From Dermatemys mawii (Eukaryota; Chordata; Testudines; Dermatemydidae), in assembly GCA_007922305.1 (NCBI GenBank), contig ML677334.1:58101967-58165966 (forward strand): a stretch of DNA of 64,000 nt. The letters are read 5' to 3'. Position numbers and translations under genes: made by a program. The notes below the pieces were generated by a model, which made no database searches, was not told the origin of the DNA, and was given only the letters and a program-made list of their open reading frames with translations. This document shows, piece by piece, positions 10,943-24,340 of this stretch; the stretch's first letter is position 1; every line of letters begins with the position of its first letter.

Positions 10943-11985
10943 TTGTCTACACTACCTCATCTGTCAGCAAAACTTATGTTGCTCAGGAATGTGAAAAAAA
11001 CCCACACCTCTGAGTAACATAAATTTCACCAGCATAAGTGGTAGTGTGCACAGTGCTATATCAGCAAGAGAGCTTCTCCTAGTAACATAGCTACCGCCAC
11101 TTGTTGAGGTGGTTTTATTATGCTGACGGGAAAGCGCTCTTCCATTGGCATAGAGCAGGGGTGGGTAAACTATGGCCCACGGGCCAGATGTGGCCTGTGG
11201 GCTCCTCCCAACTGGCCCCGAGATCCGACTGGGGAGGCTGCTCCGGCCCCTCTCTGGCTCTCTCCCTCCCCCGCAGCCTCTGTGGGTCACACGCAGCAGC
11301 TCTGGGGGGGCGTGGCTGCGCAACCGTGTGGCCGGCTGGGGAGGTTGCTCTGGCCTCTCCCCCGCTGTCTCCTTCCCCTGCCACCGCGGGGCCAGGCCTG
11401 GGGTGGGGGGTTGGATAAGGGGGCAGAGGGTCTCAGCGGGCAGTGAATAGGGGGTTGGATGGCGCATGGGAGTCCCAGAGGGCCTGTCTGGGGGCATGGG
11501 TGTGACTATGGGTCAGGGAGCAGGGGGGTTGGATGGGGGGGTAGGGTCCTGGGGTATGATTAGGGGGCAGGGGGTCTCTGGAGGGGGCGGTCAGGGGAAG
11601 GAAGCAGTGGGCTTAGGGGGTGGGGTCTTGGGCGGGTGATTAGGGATAGGGGGTCTATGGAGGGAGTAGTCAGGGGACAAGGAGCGGGGGGCTTAGATGG
11701 GGATGGGGTTCTGGGGTGGCAGTTAGAGTGCGGGGGTCTCCACAGGGGTCGATCAGGAAACAAAGAGCGTGGGTTGGAAGGGTTGGTGGTTCTGAGGGGG
11801 GCAGTCAGGGGGCGGGAAGTGGGTGGGGGCCGGATTGGGGGTGGGAGCTTCCATACCCAGCTCTCCATATAATTTTGTAAACCTGATGTGGCCTCAGGCC
11901 AAAAAGTTTGCCCACCCCGGCATAGAGTGTCTACATGAGTGATCTTACAGCAGCGCAGCTGCATTGGTACAACTTAGGCCTAAAT
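10943..11985 (+). mobile_element. MITE interrupted by a hAT element
   Basis: The left part (10943-11147) starts GGACTTGTCTACACTACC, and sequence continuing the same element resumes after 11926. The interruption is the hAT copy at 11156-11918 with its duplicated 8-bp target. The GTCTACACTA-type end is shared with the elements at 13578 and 54774. The right end is not sharply defined. Confidence 0.5.
11156..11918 (+). mobile_element. hAT non-autonomous element (763 bp) with exact 8-bp target duplication
   Basis: The left end is CAGGGGTGGGTAAACTATGG. The right end, in reverse complement, is CGGGGTGGGCAAACTTTTTG. The octamer GCATAGAG lies immediately on both sides (11148-11155 and 11919-11926). 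The 8-bp duplication and CAGGG terminus are hallmarks of hAT transposons. The body is G-rich with loosely repeated GGGGGCAGGGGGTCT-like units. There is no transposase coding. Confidence 0.9.
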
Positions 11986-13577
11986 CAATGGTTCCCAAAC
12001 TGGGATTCGGGAACCCCGGGGGATTCTCAGGAAAAAAATCCCTAATGGTGGACAGAGCTGTCCCTAGGAATCCCGGGCAGGACGAGGCCAGCAGCCCGGA
12101 GCCCCTGGACTTCCAAGAGCGAAGCAGAACAAAGCAAGCATCTCTGTCACACTGAGATTTCAACTTCAAGACTCCTTATAAGAAATGGGAAGGGAGGTGG
12201 ATATTTTTTGCTGTTTTTAAAATTAAATAGGCAGCTAGTATTGTTTTTAAAATTATTATGAAGAACAAGTTTAAGCTTTGTTATAACGTGTGTTGTTTGC
12301 TTGGACTGCTCAAGACCTGAATGTTTGTGTAGGAGGAACTATTTGAGCTGGCGTCTTAAATACCTTCATGCTGTTTCACATCTGATACTCCTGGATGAAT
12401 GATGAGGTTGGCATAGCTACAATGCTCTGGGGTGTGGATTTTTCACTTCCCTGGCTTCTATAGCTATTTCAATCCAACTTTTAAGTATAGACCAAGCAGG
12501 AGTGGTAGAAGGTCCCTAAAAATCAGGGGGCCAATAGCAGCCGAACCATGACCCCATCACCCCTTTCCTTCCCTCAGAGGCTCTGTCCACACACTGCCCA
12601 TTCCCTTAAGGGCCTGCTCTCATGCCGCCCATTCTCCCTGAGCCTCCGCCCTTGAACCGCCTGTCCCCCCCAGGGCCCCATTCCCACACTGCCTCTCCCC
12701 GCAAGACCTCATCCCCTGCTCATTCCTCTTCACCCGCTCCCTCTTCCCCCAATTGTTTGCCCTTATGGCCAGTAAAAAGGGGGGGCATAACCCCCTGGCA
12801 TCCTCTATTCTGGCACCCCTGACATCATGCCTAAATTTCACAGCAGTAACCTTACTTTCCACAGTAGGGCTTCTTTGTTTCCATCCTCCTGCACCCATAG
12901 TCCTCAAAAACACACAGCTGTGGCTCAGAGGTGAAAACACTCATTGACATCAATATTTTTGGTGATTGTTTCCAACCATGGTTATTTCTGAGGATGGGAT
13001 TGTTTTTATGCTCATCTAGCAGCACTACTCCACTTCTTGAGCTTCAGCTCTTGTAGCAAGCTTCAGTACTTATCTCCCTAGTTCCTCAACAGTTGTGCTG
13101 TTCTCCAGGCTACCTGGTTTGTACATGATCACTACACAGCCTACACTTCTTTCTTCTCCCCTACCTGGCTGGAAGTTGGGCTCAGTTCTCAATCTCCTGG
13201 TGGCAAACTTCTTACTGCCTACTTCCATGGAATAGTGCAGGAAACATGCACTTTATCCAGTTTGCTCTCACTGTGACTGTGGGGATAGCTGCAAAGAAGC
13301 AGCTGTAAGCAGAACCCCTCAGGGCAAGGAGATAGGAAACAAAATGTCTGACACCTGATGTAGCAAAATAATGAATTACATGGCAGAAATGCTGAATTCT
13401 ATTACATCTTGAGAAACTACCATATTCTACAGCCATAGAAATGTGGTACCCACAGGACCCTGATTGAAATTAATAACCTCTCACACCTCTCAGAGCTATT
13501 GTTTTAAGCTCTCTGAATACACAGGCAGATGACACTGCATTGATTTACATTTGATTCATATTTTGAAAGTTGTCTAT

Positions 13578-13846
13578 GGCTGTGTCTACACTACACAGCC
13601 TATGCCAGCATAGTCCCCTAGCATAGACACAGATAAAAACACTAACAGAAGGAGTTTCTCTGACAATGCTGGAACATCACCTCCCCAGACAATGTTAGTC
13701 ATGTCAACAGAAGAACTCCTCTGCTGGCACAGCTGCACCTACACTGGGAGTTTTGTCATCATAGCTGTATCAGTCAGGGGTGTGGTTTATTTAACATCGT
13801 GACATACGTAGTTATGCCGATACAAGTTTTTAGTATAGACCAAGCC
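13578..13846 (+). mobile_element. MITE with GGCTGTGTCTACACT-type ends
   Basis: The left end is GGCTGTGTCTACACTACACA and the right end in reverse complement is GGCTTGGTCTATACTAAAAA. The body contains CTCCTCTGCTGGCACAGCTG and GGGGTGTGGTTTATTT blocks, which recur in the element at 27916-28180. No coding capacity. The target duplication is not clear. Confidence 0.6.
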
Positions 13847-14974
13847 TTTGCAACCATAAGAACTAGAAACATAATTTAAAAACAAAATGATACTGGAGAT
13901 TCCACAGTGAGTGAATTGTGTCACAAATTCTATGGTCACAAATCCATGGAACACAAGGCTTGCACAAGACTTACTACAAGTTCTACGAGAGCAGTCCACG
14001 ATGGTATATATTGAGTACCACATAATTATCTAATACTATATTGAAGAATTAATTTAATTTTATTATAAAACAGAACATTGTGCCACATTCTGCACAAAGC
14101 TTTTTTTAACCTTTTTAGACATCTTATTTTTTCAGTATTTATTCTTCATTACTCATAAATAAGATTCTGTAAAAAGCCAAGAGAATGTTAATTTTTAATG
14201 AGGTGCTTCTTGCTAGAAAATCAAATAAAATTCAACTTTATTAATTACCAGAACAGAGTATCTAATTGTCTTCCCCAACAAATTCAAATCCCCTTCAACA
14301 TTTTGTGAACCTTTTCCTGCACTCCACGTTTCACTGCAACTCTGCCTCCTGCCTCAACTCAATTCTGCACCTTCTCCTCTGGGTGAAGGACTACTATAGT
14401 TCTTAGGTAAATTGGAACATTAAGGAAAATGTTGAGATCACTGTATTATTTATTAAGAGCTCACTCCTGCAAGATGATGGGGCCAGAGTGTTCAGCATCT
14501 TCCAGGACTCAGTCTTATGGACCTGGGTAAAAGCCCATTGAAGACAATGGAAAAATAGTCTGACTTCACTGGGCTTGGATGAGGCCATAAGGCTCAGATC
14601 CTGCAAAGATTTAGGGCTTGTCTACACTTGGAAATGTACTAAAATAGTTATTCTGGAACATTTTTCTGGAATACTTATTTCAATATACGCCCTGATCTTA
14701 TCCCAGACACCCAAATTTTCACCTCTGTGGTATGGTCTTCTGGTTTGTCTTAGAATGAAACGGGTTTTATTATGCTCTGGAGTTTGTGTTTCAAGCATTC
14801 ACCTGTCTCCCCTTCCAATGGAAATCAGATAGCCTAGTCTTCAATGCACATATTTGTTTCAGGGTATTGTATCCCAGATTCACCATCCCTTAACATTGTG
14901 CAGTCAAAAAGGATTAAAATAAAACCACTTTTATTTAGAAGGCAGAGGGGTACTGGATAGGACACATGCTATTA

Positions 14975-15100
14975 TTATTATTTATTTGTATTTTGGTAGC
15001 CCCCAAAGCCTCAGTCAGGATTGGGGTTCCATTGTACTAGATGCTGTACAAACACATACAAAGAAACAATCTCTGCTTTGAAGAGCTCACAGTCTACAAG
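14975..15100 (+). repeat. Ancient interspersed repeat
   Basis: The segment contains TTATTTGTATTTTGGTAGCC, GATTGGGGTTCCATTGTACT, AGATGCTGTACAAACACATA and AAGAGCTCACAGTCTACAAG in this order. This is the best preserved of three copies in the window (others near 2150 and 59566). I recognise the pattern from sauropsid genomes but do not assign a family name. Confidence 0.6.
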
Positions 15101-15235
15101 TGGGTGTGATAAATAGTAGGAGGAAAGGATAAAAAGGTAGGATAAGAGTAATAGTAATAAGTTAACATAGTTCCACAGCCTAGCTATAAAAATGATGGCT
15201 CTGAATCATTCAAATTATATTATTTACTGTTATTA

Positions 15236-15395
15236 GGAAAGAGGTGAGGTGAGAAAAATGACAGGACTGAGGAGGAAAAAAGGAAGGAAGGAAACTTGAG
15301 AGAATAAATAAGAGTGAGAGGACAGGTGGAAGGAAGGAAAGAAGCAGAAAGAAGAGAGAGTGAGGCTGGCAGCCCAGAGAAAGAGAGAGAGGGTT
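15236..15395 (+). repeat. Purine-rich (GA/AAGG) tract
   Basis: The strand is almost pure A/G, with GGAAGGAAGGAAA, GAAAGAAGCAGAAAGAAGAG and AGAAAGAGAGAGAGGG runs. This is a degenerate simple repeat. Open frames on the opposite strand here encode Ser/Leu/Phe-rich low-complexity sequence and are not genes. Confidence 0.7.
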
Positions 15396-16581
15396 GTGGG
15401 AGATCAAAGCAAACAACCAACCAGTAGACAGAAAATAATGGTCCAAAGTTCAAATTGTAAAAGCAGGATACTGACATCATGGTGTCTTAAGGCACCTTGC
15501 CCTTTACCCCTTTTCTGCTCCCAGCAGACTCTTGCTCCTAGAATTGAGTCTGACCCTAGAAGTGTTGTGATTTGCAGCTAAGCAATGGGGAATGTGCTGG
15601 GGCCTGACGTCCTTGAAGAGGTTCTTCTTCAGCTCCAGAATGTTGCGCTTAAGGTTGGACATGTTCATTGCAGAGAAAAATAAAATAAACTTAATCAAAC
15701 TTGCAAACACTGAGATCTGCAGATGAACCCAATATGTTCATTTGCAATTATTCATATAGAGGCAGAAGACAATTGATACATGTACATGTTAGTGGTTACA
15801 ATAGGTGCTTGGAAATTTATACCATAGACTCCGTATTGCCTAGGATCCTAAAAGCCAAAGTTGAGCTTTGGTTCATATCAAGCTCCCGGAAGTGCACAGT
15901 CACAGAAGGGTTGTCTTGACTAAAAAAAATGGTCACATTTAAACAAATTCTAAGTAATATAGTACAAGAACATTCTGCAAACAAATTTTGTCACCTTCAT
16001 GCAGCTTTAGTCAGAAATTATGAAGCTCTTGAGATTCCACAGCTGTGTTTTTGTTTTAAACACCTGGGGGAAAATCCTGGTTCCACTGAAGTCTATGAGA
16101 AACTCCCATTGATTTTATCCCTGTTGCTCTTGAATTCCAATTACTATTTCTACAGTAGATGGTGCTATTGACTATTGGCATCCGGATTGCCAACAGCTCT
16201 AATTCCTGAATATACTGACAGTGTGAATCTTATTGTTTAAAAAAATCTGAGTCAGTTTAAAAATACTAAATCACAATGTTTGCACCAAAGAGTTTATGGA
16301 TGAAAAGTTAGGACGTAAGTGGTGGATGGCACAAACAAAAAGGTGGGGGAGTGGACAGGATAAAATATAAAAGATTTTTTATCAGACTAGCCATGTGCAC
16401 AAATCTTAACCAACCAACTTGTCCAGCTGTTATCAAGTGGCAGTTTTCTGTGACCATTACGGCAGGGGTCAGTTTTAAGAACAATATTGCAGCAGAAACA
16501 TGAAAACCTAGGAGAGAGAGAGCATGGACATGTAAAATCCTCATGTGCTGATCAGTTCCAGACTAGCAGTCTTAAAACCAA

Positions 16582-16889
16582 GGGTATGTCTATACTACCT
16601 GCCGGATTGGCAGGCAGTGATCGATCACTGCGGAGGTTGATTTATCGCGTCTAGTCTAGACATGATAAATTGACCCCTGAGCTCTCTCCCGTCAACTCCA
16701 GTACTCCACGTTGGCAAGAGATGCAGGCAGAGTCGATTGGAAAGCATCAGCAGTCAACTCACCACAGCAGAGACACCGAGATTAGTAGCTCTAAGTACGT
16801 CGACTTCAGCTATGTTATTCTCGCAGCTGAAGTTGCATATCTTAGATCGATTCCCCCTCCCCCCAAGTCCTCCAGTGTAGACCAAGCCC
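16582..16889 (+). mobile_element. Harbinger-like MITE, second copy (308 bp)
   Basis: The left end is GGGTATGTCTATACTACCTG and the right end in reverse complement is GGGCTTGGTCTACACTGGAG, a good inverted repeat. The interior follows the copy at 931-1218: a TTTATCGCGTCTAGTCTAGA palindrome, GACTTCAGCTATG, and CATATCTTAGATCG. This copy is less degraded. The flanking duplication is ambiguous. Confidence 0.7.
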
Positions 16890-19800
16890 AAGTTATGCCA
16901 TGCGTACTCGAATTTTGCATAAGTCAGAAACATATCTCCAACCATTAAGCACAAAAAAACCTCCCAAAATCCTCCTATTTCTAGTTAACGGAACTTTTTC
17001 CATAAGCTTGGATTTGTGTACGTCGGGTTTACGTAACTTGGGGAGAGTGTGTGTGTCCTTTAGGGATAACCCAAGCTAAGCAGCTGGACACCTCTTGCTT
17101 ATGCTTAGGAAACCTTGACCCCTCCCCACCCAAGAGTCTAAGCAGCCCAGAGATAATCAAACCTTTCTATTGGAGTTTTTATATCTCTTTAGCGTGATCT
17201 GATGGGAAGAATTCACTTCCATAACTCATCTTCACGTGGGTGAAGAGAACAGGACAACTGAGTCTTTTGTCCTCTTTACTGTCTCACAATAGTCCGTCTA
17301 GTGTTGATGGACCTTTCCTGTTGGGCATGACATAACATCTTCTGTTACAGATTATCACTTTACACTAGTTAATGTTTCTCTCCTGTCTGATGATTTACAT
17401 TGTCACTGAGGCTTACAATACAACCACTCAAATATTACCTTACAATTTGGCATACAGGGATTAGTGCATGCAGCAGATCACAAGCATTTAATAAAATCTA
17501 ACCACTAAACACATCCTTATAGGACTAACACCAAACTTGAACAATACTAACATACGGCACCACCAGCAGCAGCAGCACAGAAGTAAGTGTGGCATTGTAC
17601 CCCCGTCCCTCCAGTTCCCCCTTCGCCTAGCAGCGTCCTCCATTTGGGAACTTGAAATATGGTAACCCTATTGTGCACCCAGGTCCAACACCTGAAGTAG
17701 AGAACTGGGTCCAACTCTGCAGGACAGGAGTTGTCACTGCCAGGGGAATTTGAGGTGGGCTTTTCTCCAACCCTCACCCTCCTCAGGTCCTCTCTTTAGT
17801 GTTTTTGCACCCTTGGCATTTGTGTGGGGAAGGAGGGAGAGAGAGAGGAGGATTGTTTGTTTTTGGCTTCTTTATTTGCTTTGAAGGGTGGCGGGCCTTA
17901 TTTTCAAATTTTTCCCAAAGCCTTCAAAAACCTCTGAGAGGCCCTGAATAAAACTACAGTCTATTCTACGCAGATCTCCCTATCTCACTAAGAATTATTT
18001 TTGTAAGTCATAGTCACACAAACAAAACATTACATGGTGCAAAATCATTACAACCATTATTTTTCAGGCCGTTAGTATTAAAAATGCCTTGAAAAGATGG
18101 AATCTGAGTTCATTATTTCTCACCAGATATTACTCAGGGGAGTAAAGTTAATCTGGAATTTCCTATCTTCTGCATGGTTAAAACCTCAGCTTTAACAATG
18201 CACTGACATTGCTTTCTTTTATCACATTCAAATAATTCAAAAAAGGCCAAACAGAATTTTACTAAACATTTTAAGGAATTCATTCCTTGGCTCAAAAGTG
18301 AGAAATTTCATTGCAAAAGGTATTTTAGTACATTATAAGTGACTGAAAGCAGGCAACAGAAATGTCATCTTAAACTTGAATATAGCATAGCAGCAGCAAT
18401 GGTATAATAGACCACATACATCTAGTGTACCACATGCCAAACAAAAAAAGTTAAAAGAACAAAGAAACAAGATAAACTAGGAAAGCTGTTTATATTGCAT
18501 TCTAACAGATTTGAAAAGTTACAATATGAACTTACCATTTTTGCCACTCAGATTTTAATTATGCAAATTTGCAGTCCTGCTGGAAAAGTAACATTTAAAC
18601 TCCCCACAGTACCATAAATATATCAGTGCCAGCAAAAACAGTATTCAAGAGATGCTTTTTCCTACCAGTGTCATGATCCAACATTCCCTTAAAAAAACAA
18701 TTCACAACAATCAGTAATACTGAGCAAGAATCTTAAAATTGTTGCCAAAGAGGAAACCAATTAACTTTTCCAATATACAAATATTTCTGAATCATAATTG
18801 AATTACTAGCCCTTGAAATGCCCATCTGTGCCTGTATCATGCGCACTTCTGTAGAACTATAAAAACACTTTAAATCCATGAAGATAAAGTAGAATGTCAG
18901 CTTGTTGCTCTGGAACATGTAGAATGGGTTAATGACATTTTCAATTCAACAGGTACGCATTCTGTGCAACTTTTTATTGGGGACTGACCCCAGGATCTGT
19001 TAAAGGTTGGACACTGAAGTTGGTAGGTAACTGGGAGAAGGTACTCTGACTTTTGACAGAAGTGTTTGGGGAAAACTGGAACAGTCCAAGTAGCCTTTTA
19101 AAAGGTTGGAGAATTAATAGTCCTCTCATCCCTACTACTTCCTGAAAGGAGGGTTTGGGGGAGAAGCTAGCCAGTGGGGTTTCCACAAATTATCTCAGTA
19201 GACAGCCAGAGGATGTCTCCTCCCAGGTGACCAAAAGATTGTAAATCAACTAGTCAGACACTATCAAGAAGGATACAACTTTGTTTAATTAGAACTATTA
19301 CACTTTGCTTACTCAATTTATTGTCGTCTTTTTCCTGTACACAAAAGTGTTTTATAATTCTGTAATACATTTCCCTCCTGATTTTCCACTTGTTTTGTTA
19401 ACTCATAAGGCTAAATTCTGATCCTAGTTACACCAGAAGTGAATTATCTTAATATACCATTTCTGGACACTTGCTATTACTGTAGGTCATCTATATGGAC
19501 ACAGTCCATAGCTGGGAGAGAGAAGTGGGGTCTGAAGGAAGAGGAGCAGGGTCAGAGCATTCCAGGCTCCATCCCCTTCCAGCCAGCATAAATGCCTTTT
19601 GGTGGCCATTACTATTGGGAGAAATTAGAGCAGTCCAAATAATTCTGTCTTGTGCTAGAGGATCAAACCAAGCTCTGGCAGTCCTCGTTTCCAGATCAAA
19701 GAAACAAAAATATGTCATATAAGCACTTCTTCCCCACTCTTTGTGTCATGTACCAGCTGCAGTGCAGCCAAACCTATCAGGACCAATGCCTCAAATTTTT

Positions 19801-22490
19801 ATCTATTATTTATCTAATATTTTAAATTATTATTTATGCACCTATCTAGATTGGGTCAGAAATTTTCTAAAAGAATATTTTGCTATCAGAAAATGATTGG
19901 TCTAAAATCAAAATATTCTGCAGAAATATGCCAATTTTGATAAAACTGAGTTTTAAAAAAACTGAAACAAACCTTTTTGGAAGGGAATATTTTGATTTTA
20001 TGTTTAGAAATGACTTTTTGTTTTGAAATTTATTTTATAATACATTGTAAATTATAATATGAAATACAAAACATACATTACAACAAATACAATTACAAAA
20101 AATAAAAATAAGTCAACCCTGAAACAAAACACTTTTATCAAAAAAGGTTTTTTGAACATTTTGTTTTGTGGGAAGTTGTGAAATTCCTACTTTTCATTCC
20201 ATTTCATAACAAATGTTTGTTTGTTTCTTCTCAGTGTTGGAATCTCCCACAGAATGGAAATTCCAGTTACCAACCAGCCTTACACCTACCATTTCACTCA
20301 AGTCCCCACATTCTCTTGAGCCAGGATTGCTCCTCCCTTTAGAAATAGAGCACGCTCTGGGAAAGGAAAACCTAGAATTATTCAACTGAAGATAGAGTTG
20401 AATTAGCAATGATTCCATCTCCAGAACTCCCAGATGCCTTGACTCACATACAGATTCCAACAGATCCAGAGAAGATCAGGGCAATCCATACAGAAGCCTC
20501 ATGCCAGCTCTGGGGTCTCCTGATACTCCCCTCTACCTAGTTCTCTGACAGTGCACCTCTTGTGGAGCATGCTGCCACAGACCTCCGTTTTCAAGGGAAA
20601 TTTCTCGTTGTGACATGCACTGGAGAGGAGGCATGGAAAAAGTATTGCAGCCTCACACACACATTCTCACACAGAGGCAAAATTAATTACATAAAACAGT
20701 TAAAATAATTTGCTCGGCTCTACTTCAAACTGATCAGGGGAACCAGAGAATTAACACAACACCAGCTGCTGCTGATTGCACAATACTAAGTGAGGATGAA
20801 CAGGAAGTCCAGGAGTCTAAGCCAAGGAACATGGAATTACTGACTCACAAAGAGGATGTGGATGGAATAATGTATGACTAGAGATACTGTATGAAAGGTG
20901 GTGGCATAAGGAGTAAGAGTTGGACTAGAGTTATTATAGATAGGACAATCAGACAAGAAGCTCATGATTTCAGATTAAGCTATGAACAAGTGGAGTGAAT
21001 GGCATATCTGGGTGACGTGTGAAGTGAGAGAGAAAGATGATTCAACCTGGAGAAACAGTAACAGCTGAGGTAGTAGTTCCAATTATGGAGAGATTCAGAG
21101 ATACATCTGTCATATAAAAAAATTGGACAGAAATGAAAACACAGAATGAGGAAGGTTTTACTATTTGTCTGCAAAATAATTGCTTCCATGTATGTTGATG
21201 ACCAGAAATATTAAAATTCCAGGGTATTTTTTTCCAGTTATTCTTGTGGAACTTTCTCATATAAAACAAAGACAAATTTGGGGTTATCAATAACTTTATA
21301 AATCAGTGACACAAGATTTGGATTGTAATGCACTCTTAATATTCCAGGTATAAAACAAATGCTTGTAGTCATACAAGTTCTTTAAAAATTATCACTCTTT
21401 AGCAGCATGTAAAAGTAAGGGAAAATAGTAACTGATAAAAGGAAGTAAATTTACTTACAGAAAATACTAAATTCCAGGGGTCAGACAGGAATGTAATCCT
21501 GTCGTGATCAATTTTTCAGCACCAGCATTTGAGCTCTTAAAATATATCATATGCATTAAGGCATGTTTAACTGCAATTTTTTAATAGAAAAGTACATCCT
21601 TTGATATTTCACCCACTTATTATTTGTCATGAAATATAAATATAATTCCTATTACACTTATTGTAATCATTCATCAGTAGTGTGATATATGAGCATATGC
21701 TACATGAAGAGGAAGCATTCCTTTTACTGTCATTATATCTTTTATTTGGTAAGTTAATAATATTACTATAAAGGTTACTTATATTTAAACATTAAGGACA
21801 TGTAATCACCCTTGTAAAGTATGATGCCAGAAAATTGGAAAAATTGTATTTTACTGCCAAATCAAAGCTGTAACTTAAATTTACAAAAAAAAACAAACAA
21901 ACAAAAAACCACACTTTAACAAGGGCTGGCTAATTCCAGTCAGGTCTGGATACAGCTATGTAAGTTATCTATATGAGTGAGAATTCTGGTTATATCTGGG
22001 ATATGTCAAACCTTTTGGGTTCTTATTTTTATTTCTTACTAAAAAGTGGGTCATATTAGTTTTTTCTCATATAAAGGTATTAAACTACAGAAAATATTGA
22101 CTGGAACTTGAATACTTATCCAAGCTTCATGATTATTAATATTAATAAAATATAAAGGGTCCCATTTTCTTAGGAAAAACATGTAGCAAAAAAAAAAATA
22201 ACTGGCATATCCCCAATATATCTTATATATCAGGTTCCATTCTTAACTATTAAAAAAATCAGGATAAAAATCCAGATAAATTTCCGTGCATTACTAAATT
22301 TGGAATATATCAATCAAAAACTTAAAACTTCCAGTACTTGTTATATATTAATATTAATTTTCAGAATGCCATCTTTGTTCAACATTATTTGCTATTAACA
22401 AGTCCAATGGGTGAAATTCTGCTTTCATTTTTATTGATGCAAGTCCTGAGTATCCCCGCTAGCATCAATTGCTCTGGGTTTATGTCACTG

Positions 22491-22758
22491 GTTTGATTAC
22501 ACTGCAGTCAGGAGGTATGATTGATCTACATGTGCTGCAAATCTAACTCCAGTAATAATAGCAGTGACGCAGCAGCAGCAGCACACAGCATCATGTTCTA
22601 GCCACTTTAGTATGTACCCAGAATTCTGGGCAGGTGCAGCTAGCCCATGCCGTGTTGGCTTCACAGCTATTGTATCCCAGCTAAAATACATCTAAACTAA
22701 CTCTGGTATATTTGCAGATGGTGTAATCACACCTCCAGATTGCAGTGCAGACATACCC
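22491..22758 (+). mobile_element. MITE-like element
   Basis: The left side reads TTGATTACACTGCAGTCAGG, and the right side is GGTGTAATCACACCTCCAG with ATTGCAGTGCAGACATACCC. These are imperfect inverted blocks of the kind ending many turtle MITEs. A short CAGCAGCAGCAG run lies inside. The boundaries are approximate. Confidence 0.45.
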
Positions 22759-23842
22759 ACAACAGAGAGCAGCAGTAAGACCAATGTGAGCAGCTCAGGC
22801 TTATTCACCTTTTTCATAATTATCTCCCTGTCTCTTACAAATCCATCAGTGGTAATTTCCATGTGGGCATGGGAGATCCAGGTATGGAGGGACTCCTCTA
22901 TTGTCAGGAACAATCAAGGCCTTTTTCTCCAATCCTGCATTCCCTGTGCCTCAAAAACTCCCAGGGCAATCATGGGCCCTTTTGGGTTGGCAATGAACAC
23001 AGGATCATGCCCTTTTTTCAGAAACAGCTAAGACAATGCACTTCTTATATCTTTCTGCTAAATGGCGTTAACTATTTTTATTTTCCACATAAATTCCTAA
23101 AGTGATTAACATCACAGTATTGAATACAAAATCAGGTAGAATAAAAAAAATAAAACCCTTCAAAAATTCCACCAGTGTAGGAAGCAAGACAATGAGAAAT
23201 TGCTGCAATACTCTACAGATTCCTGTTGTCCCTGTTTATAAGCTTTATTTCCCAAGCTGTTTCCTGAATTTGAATGATTGGTTTTCAAAATCTGCTCCAC
23301 CTTCCCTGCATGTGACATCTAAGTCATTAGAAATGAAAGGGCTACTTTCAAAATGATCTGTAGCAGAAAAGCAAGTTAAAAAATTTTCTCTTCATTAATT
23401 TAACACTGCAAAGCAATAGTAAACTGCATCCTAACATAATACAGAATGAATGTACTGACCTTTCAAAAAATGAGGTTATTTTATTTTCAAGGCCATTAAT
23501 CAGTGAAGTAACAATGCAGTTCTATCTGATAACCCACAACCTACAGTTCTATGCACTGTAGAATCCTTTCAGATTTTAAAACATGACAGGAAAAAGTAAG
23601 TATCATTTGTAAGAAAGCATGTCTGGTTGCACCCTTTCTTTGTTTTGTTTATTTTTCTTACATTTGGGAATTCATTCCAGGATTCTTTGCTCAGTCTTTT
23701 TAAAGGTATTGAGCTTGTTCCCCATTTTTTGTTTCATTATAACATATACAGAAAACCCCGTCACCCCCCAAAAAAGTATTTATTTTCTGCTTGTTTCTTA
23801 CATTATAAACTCAAATTTTTGTCTATCCAACAAGGCTTTATT

Positions 23843-23861
23843 AAAAAAAAAAAAAAAAAAA
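23843..23861 (+). repeat. A homopolymer run
   Basis: A run of about 19 A residues. It may be the tail of a retroposed sequence, but I do not recognise a body upstream. Open frames reading through it encode polylysine and are not genes. Confidence 0.7.
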
Positions 23862-24124
23862 GCAATGACACCACAAGTAACAAACAAAACTGTGCAGCTG
23901 AGAGGGAAAAGGATTTTTATCCATTTAAAACTTTGCTTTTTGCTAGTCTTTGAAAGCACTTTTATAATTATGATGTCTAATGAACATCTTTGGACAACGG
24001 ATATCTTTGTTAAAGATTCAACACCATAGGCATATTCAGGCCATGTCTACATTACAGGAACTATAGTTAAGACTGTGATTTAGTCACAGAAGTTGCAGAA
24101 GTCACGGAATCCGGTTTTAGATTC

Positions 24125-24192
24125 GGTTTGGATTTTGTTATGTTTTTTTAGGAAGGAGAATTTGGCCAGTCTATGATCAAAACCAATATCTG
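24125..24192 (+). repeat. Short segment duplicated in RNF125 intron 1
   Basis: The segment holds TTTTTTTAGGAAGGAGAA, GGCCAGTCTATGATCAAAAC and CAATATC. The same blocks, with about two mismatches in the last 45 bases, occur at 25672-25731. It lies directly beyond the tail of the SINE at 24211-24339. It may be a transduced or template-switched copy, or both may be remnants of an unrecognised repeat. Confidence 0.7.
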
Positions 24193-24210
24193 CCCCTGGA
24201 TACTTCCACT

Positions 24211-24339
24211 GCATGCATCCGATGAAGTGGGAATTAGCCCACGAAAGCTTATGCTTTAATACTTTTAGTTAGTCTTTAAGGTGCCACAGGACTCTTTGTC
24301 ACTTCTGCAATTCCAGCCTAACACGGCTACCCCTCTGAT
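24211..24339 (-). mobile_element. tRNA-derived SINE (Cry/tortoise type), ordinary copy
   Basis: On the minus strand the head is ATCAGAGGGGTAGCCGTGTT. The body CACCTTAAAGACTAACTAAA, GCATAAGCTTTCGTGGGCTA and TTCCCACTTCATCGG follows in linear order. It interrupts a GC-rich repeat whose sides (GTCACAGAAGTTGCAGAAGT before, CCGTGACTTCAGCCTGCAG after) look related. Confidence 0.8.
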
Positions 24340-24340
24340 T

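Noticed and set aside
23619..24029. Two open frames of 108 and 136 codons crossing a poly(A) run.
   Set aside because: Hydrophobic low-complexity sequence in AT-rich DNA plus polylysine from the A run. No splice sites, homology or conservation cue.
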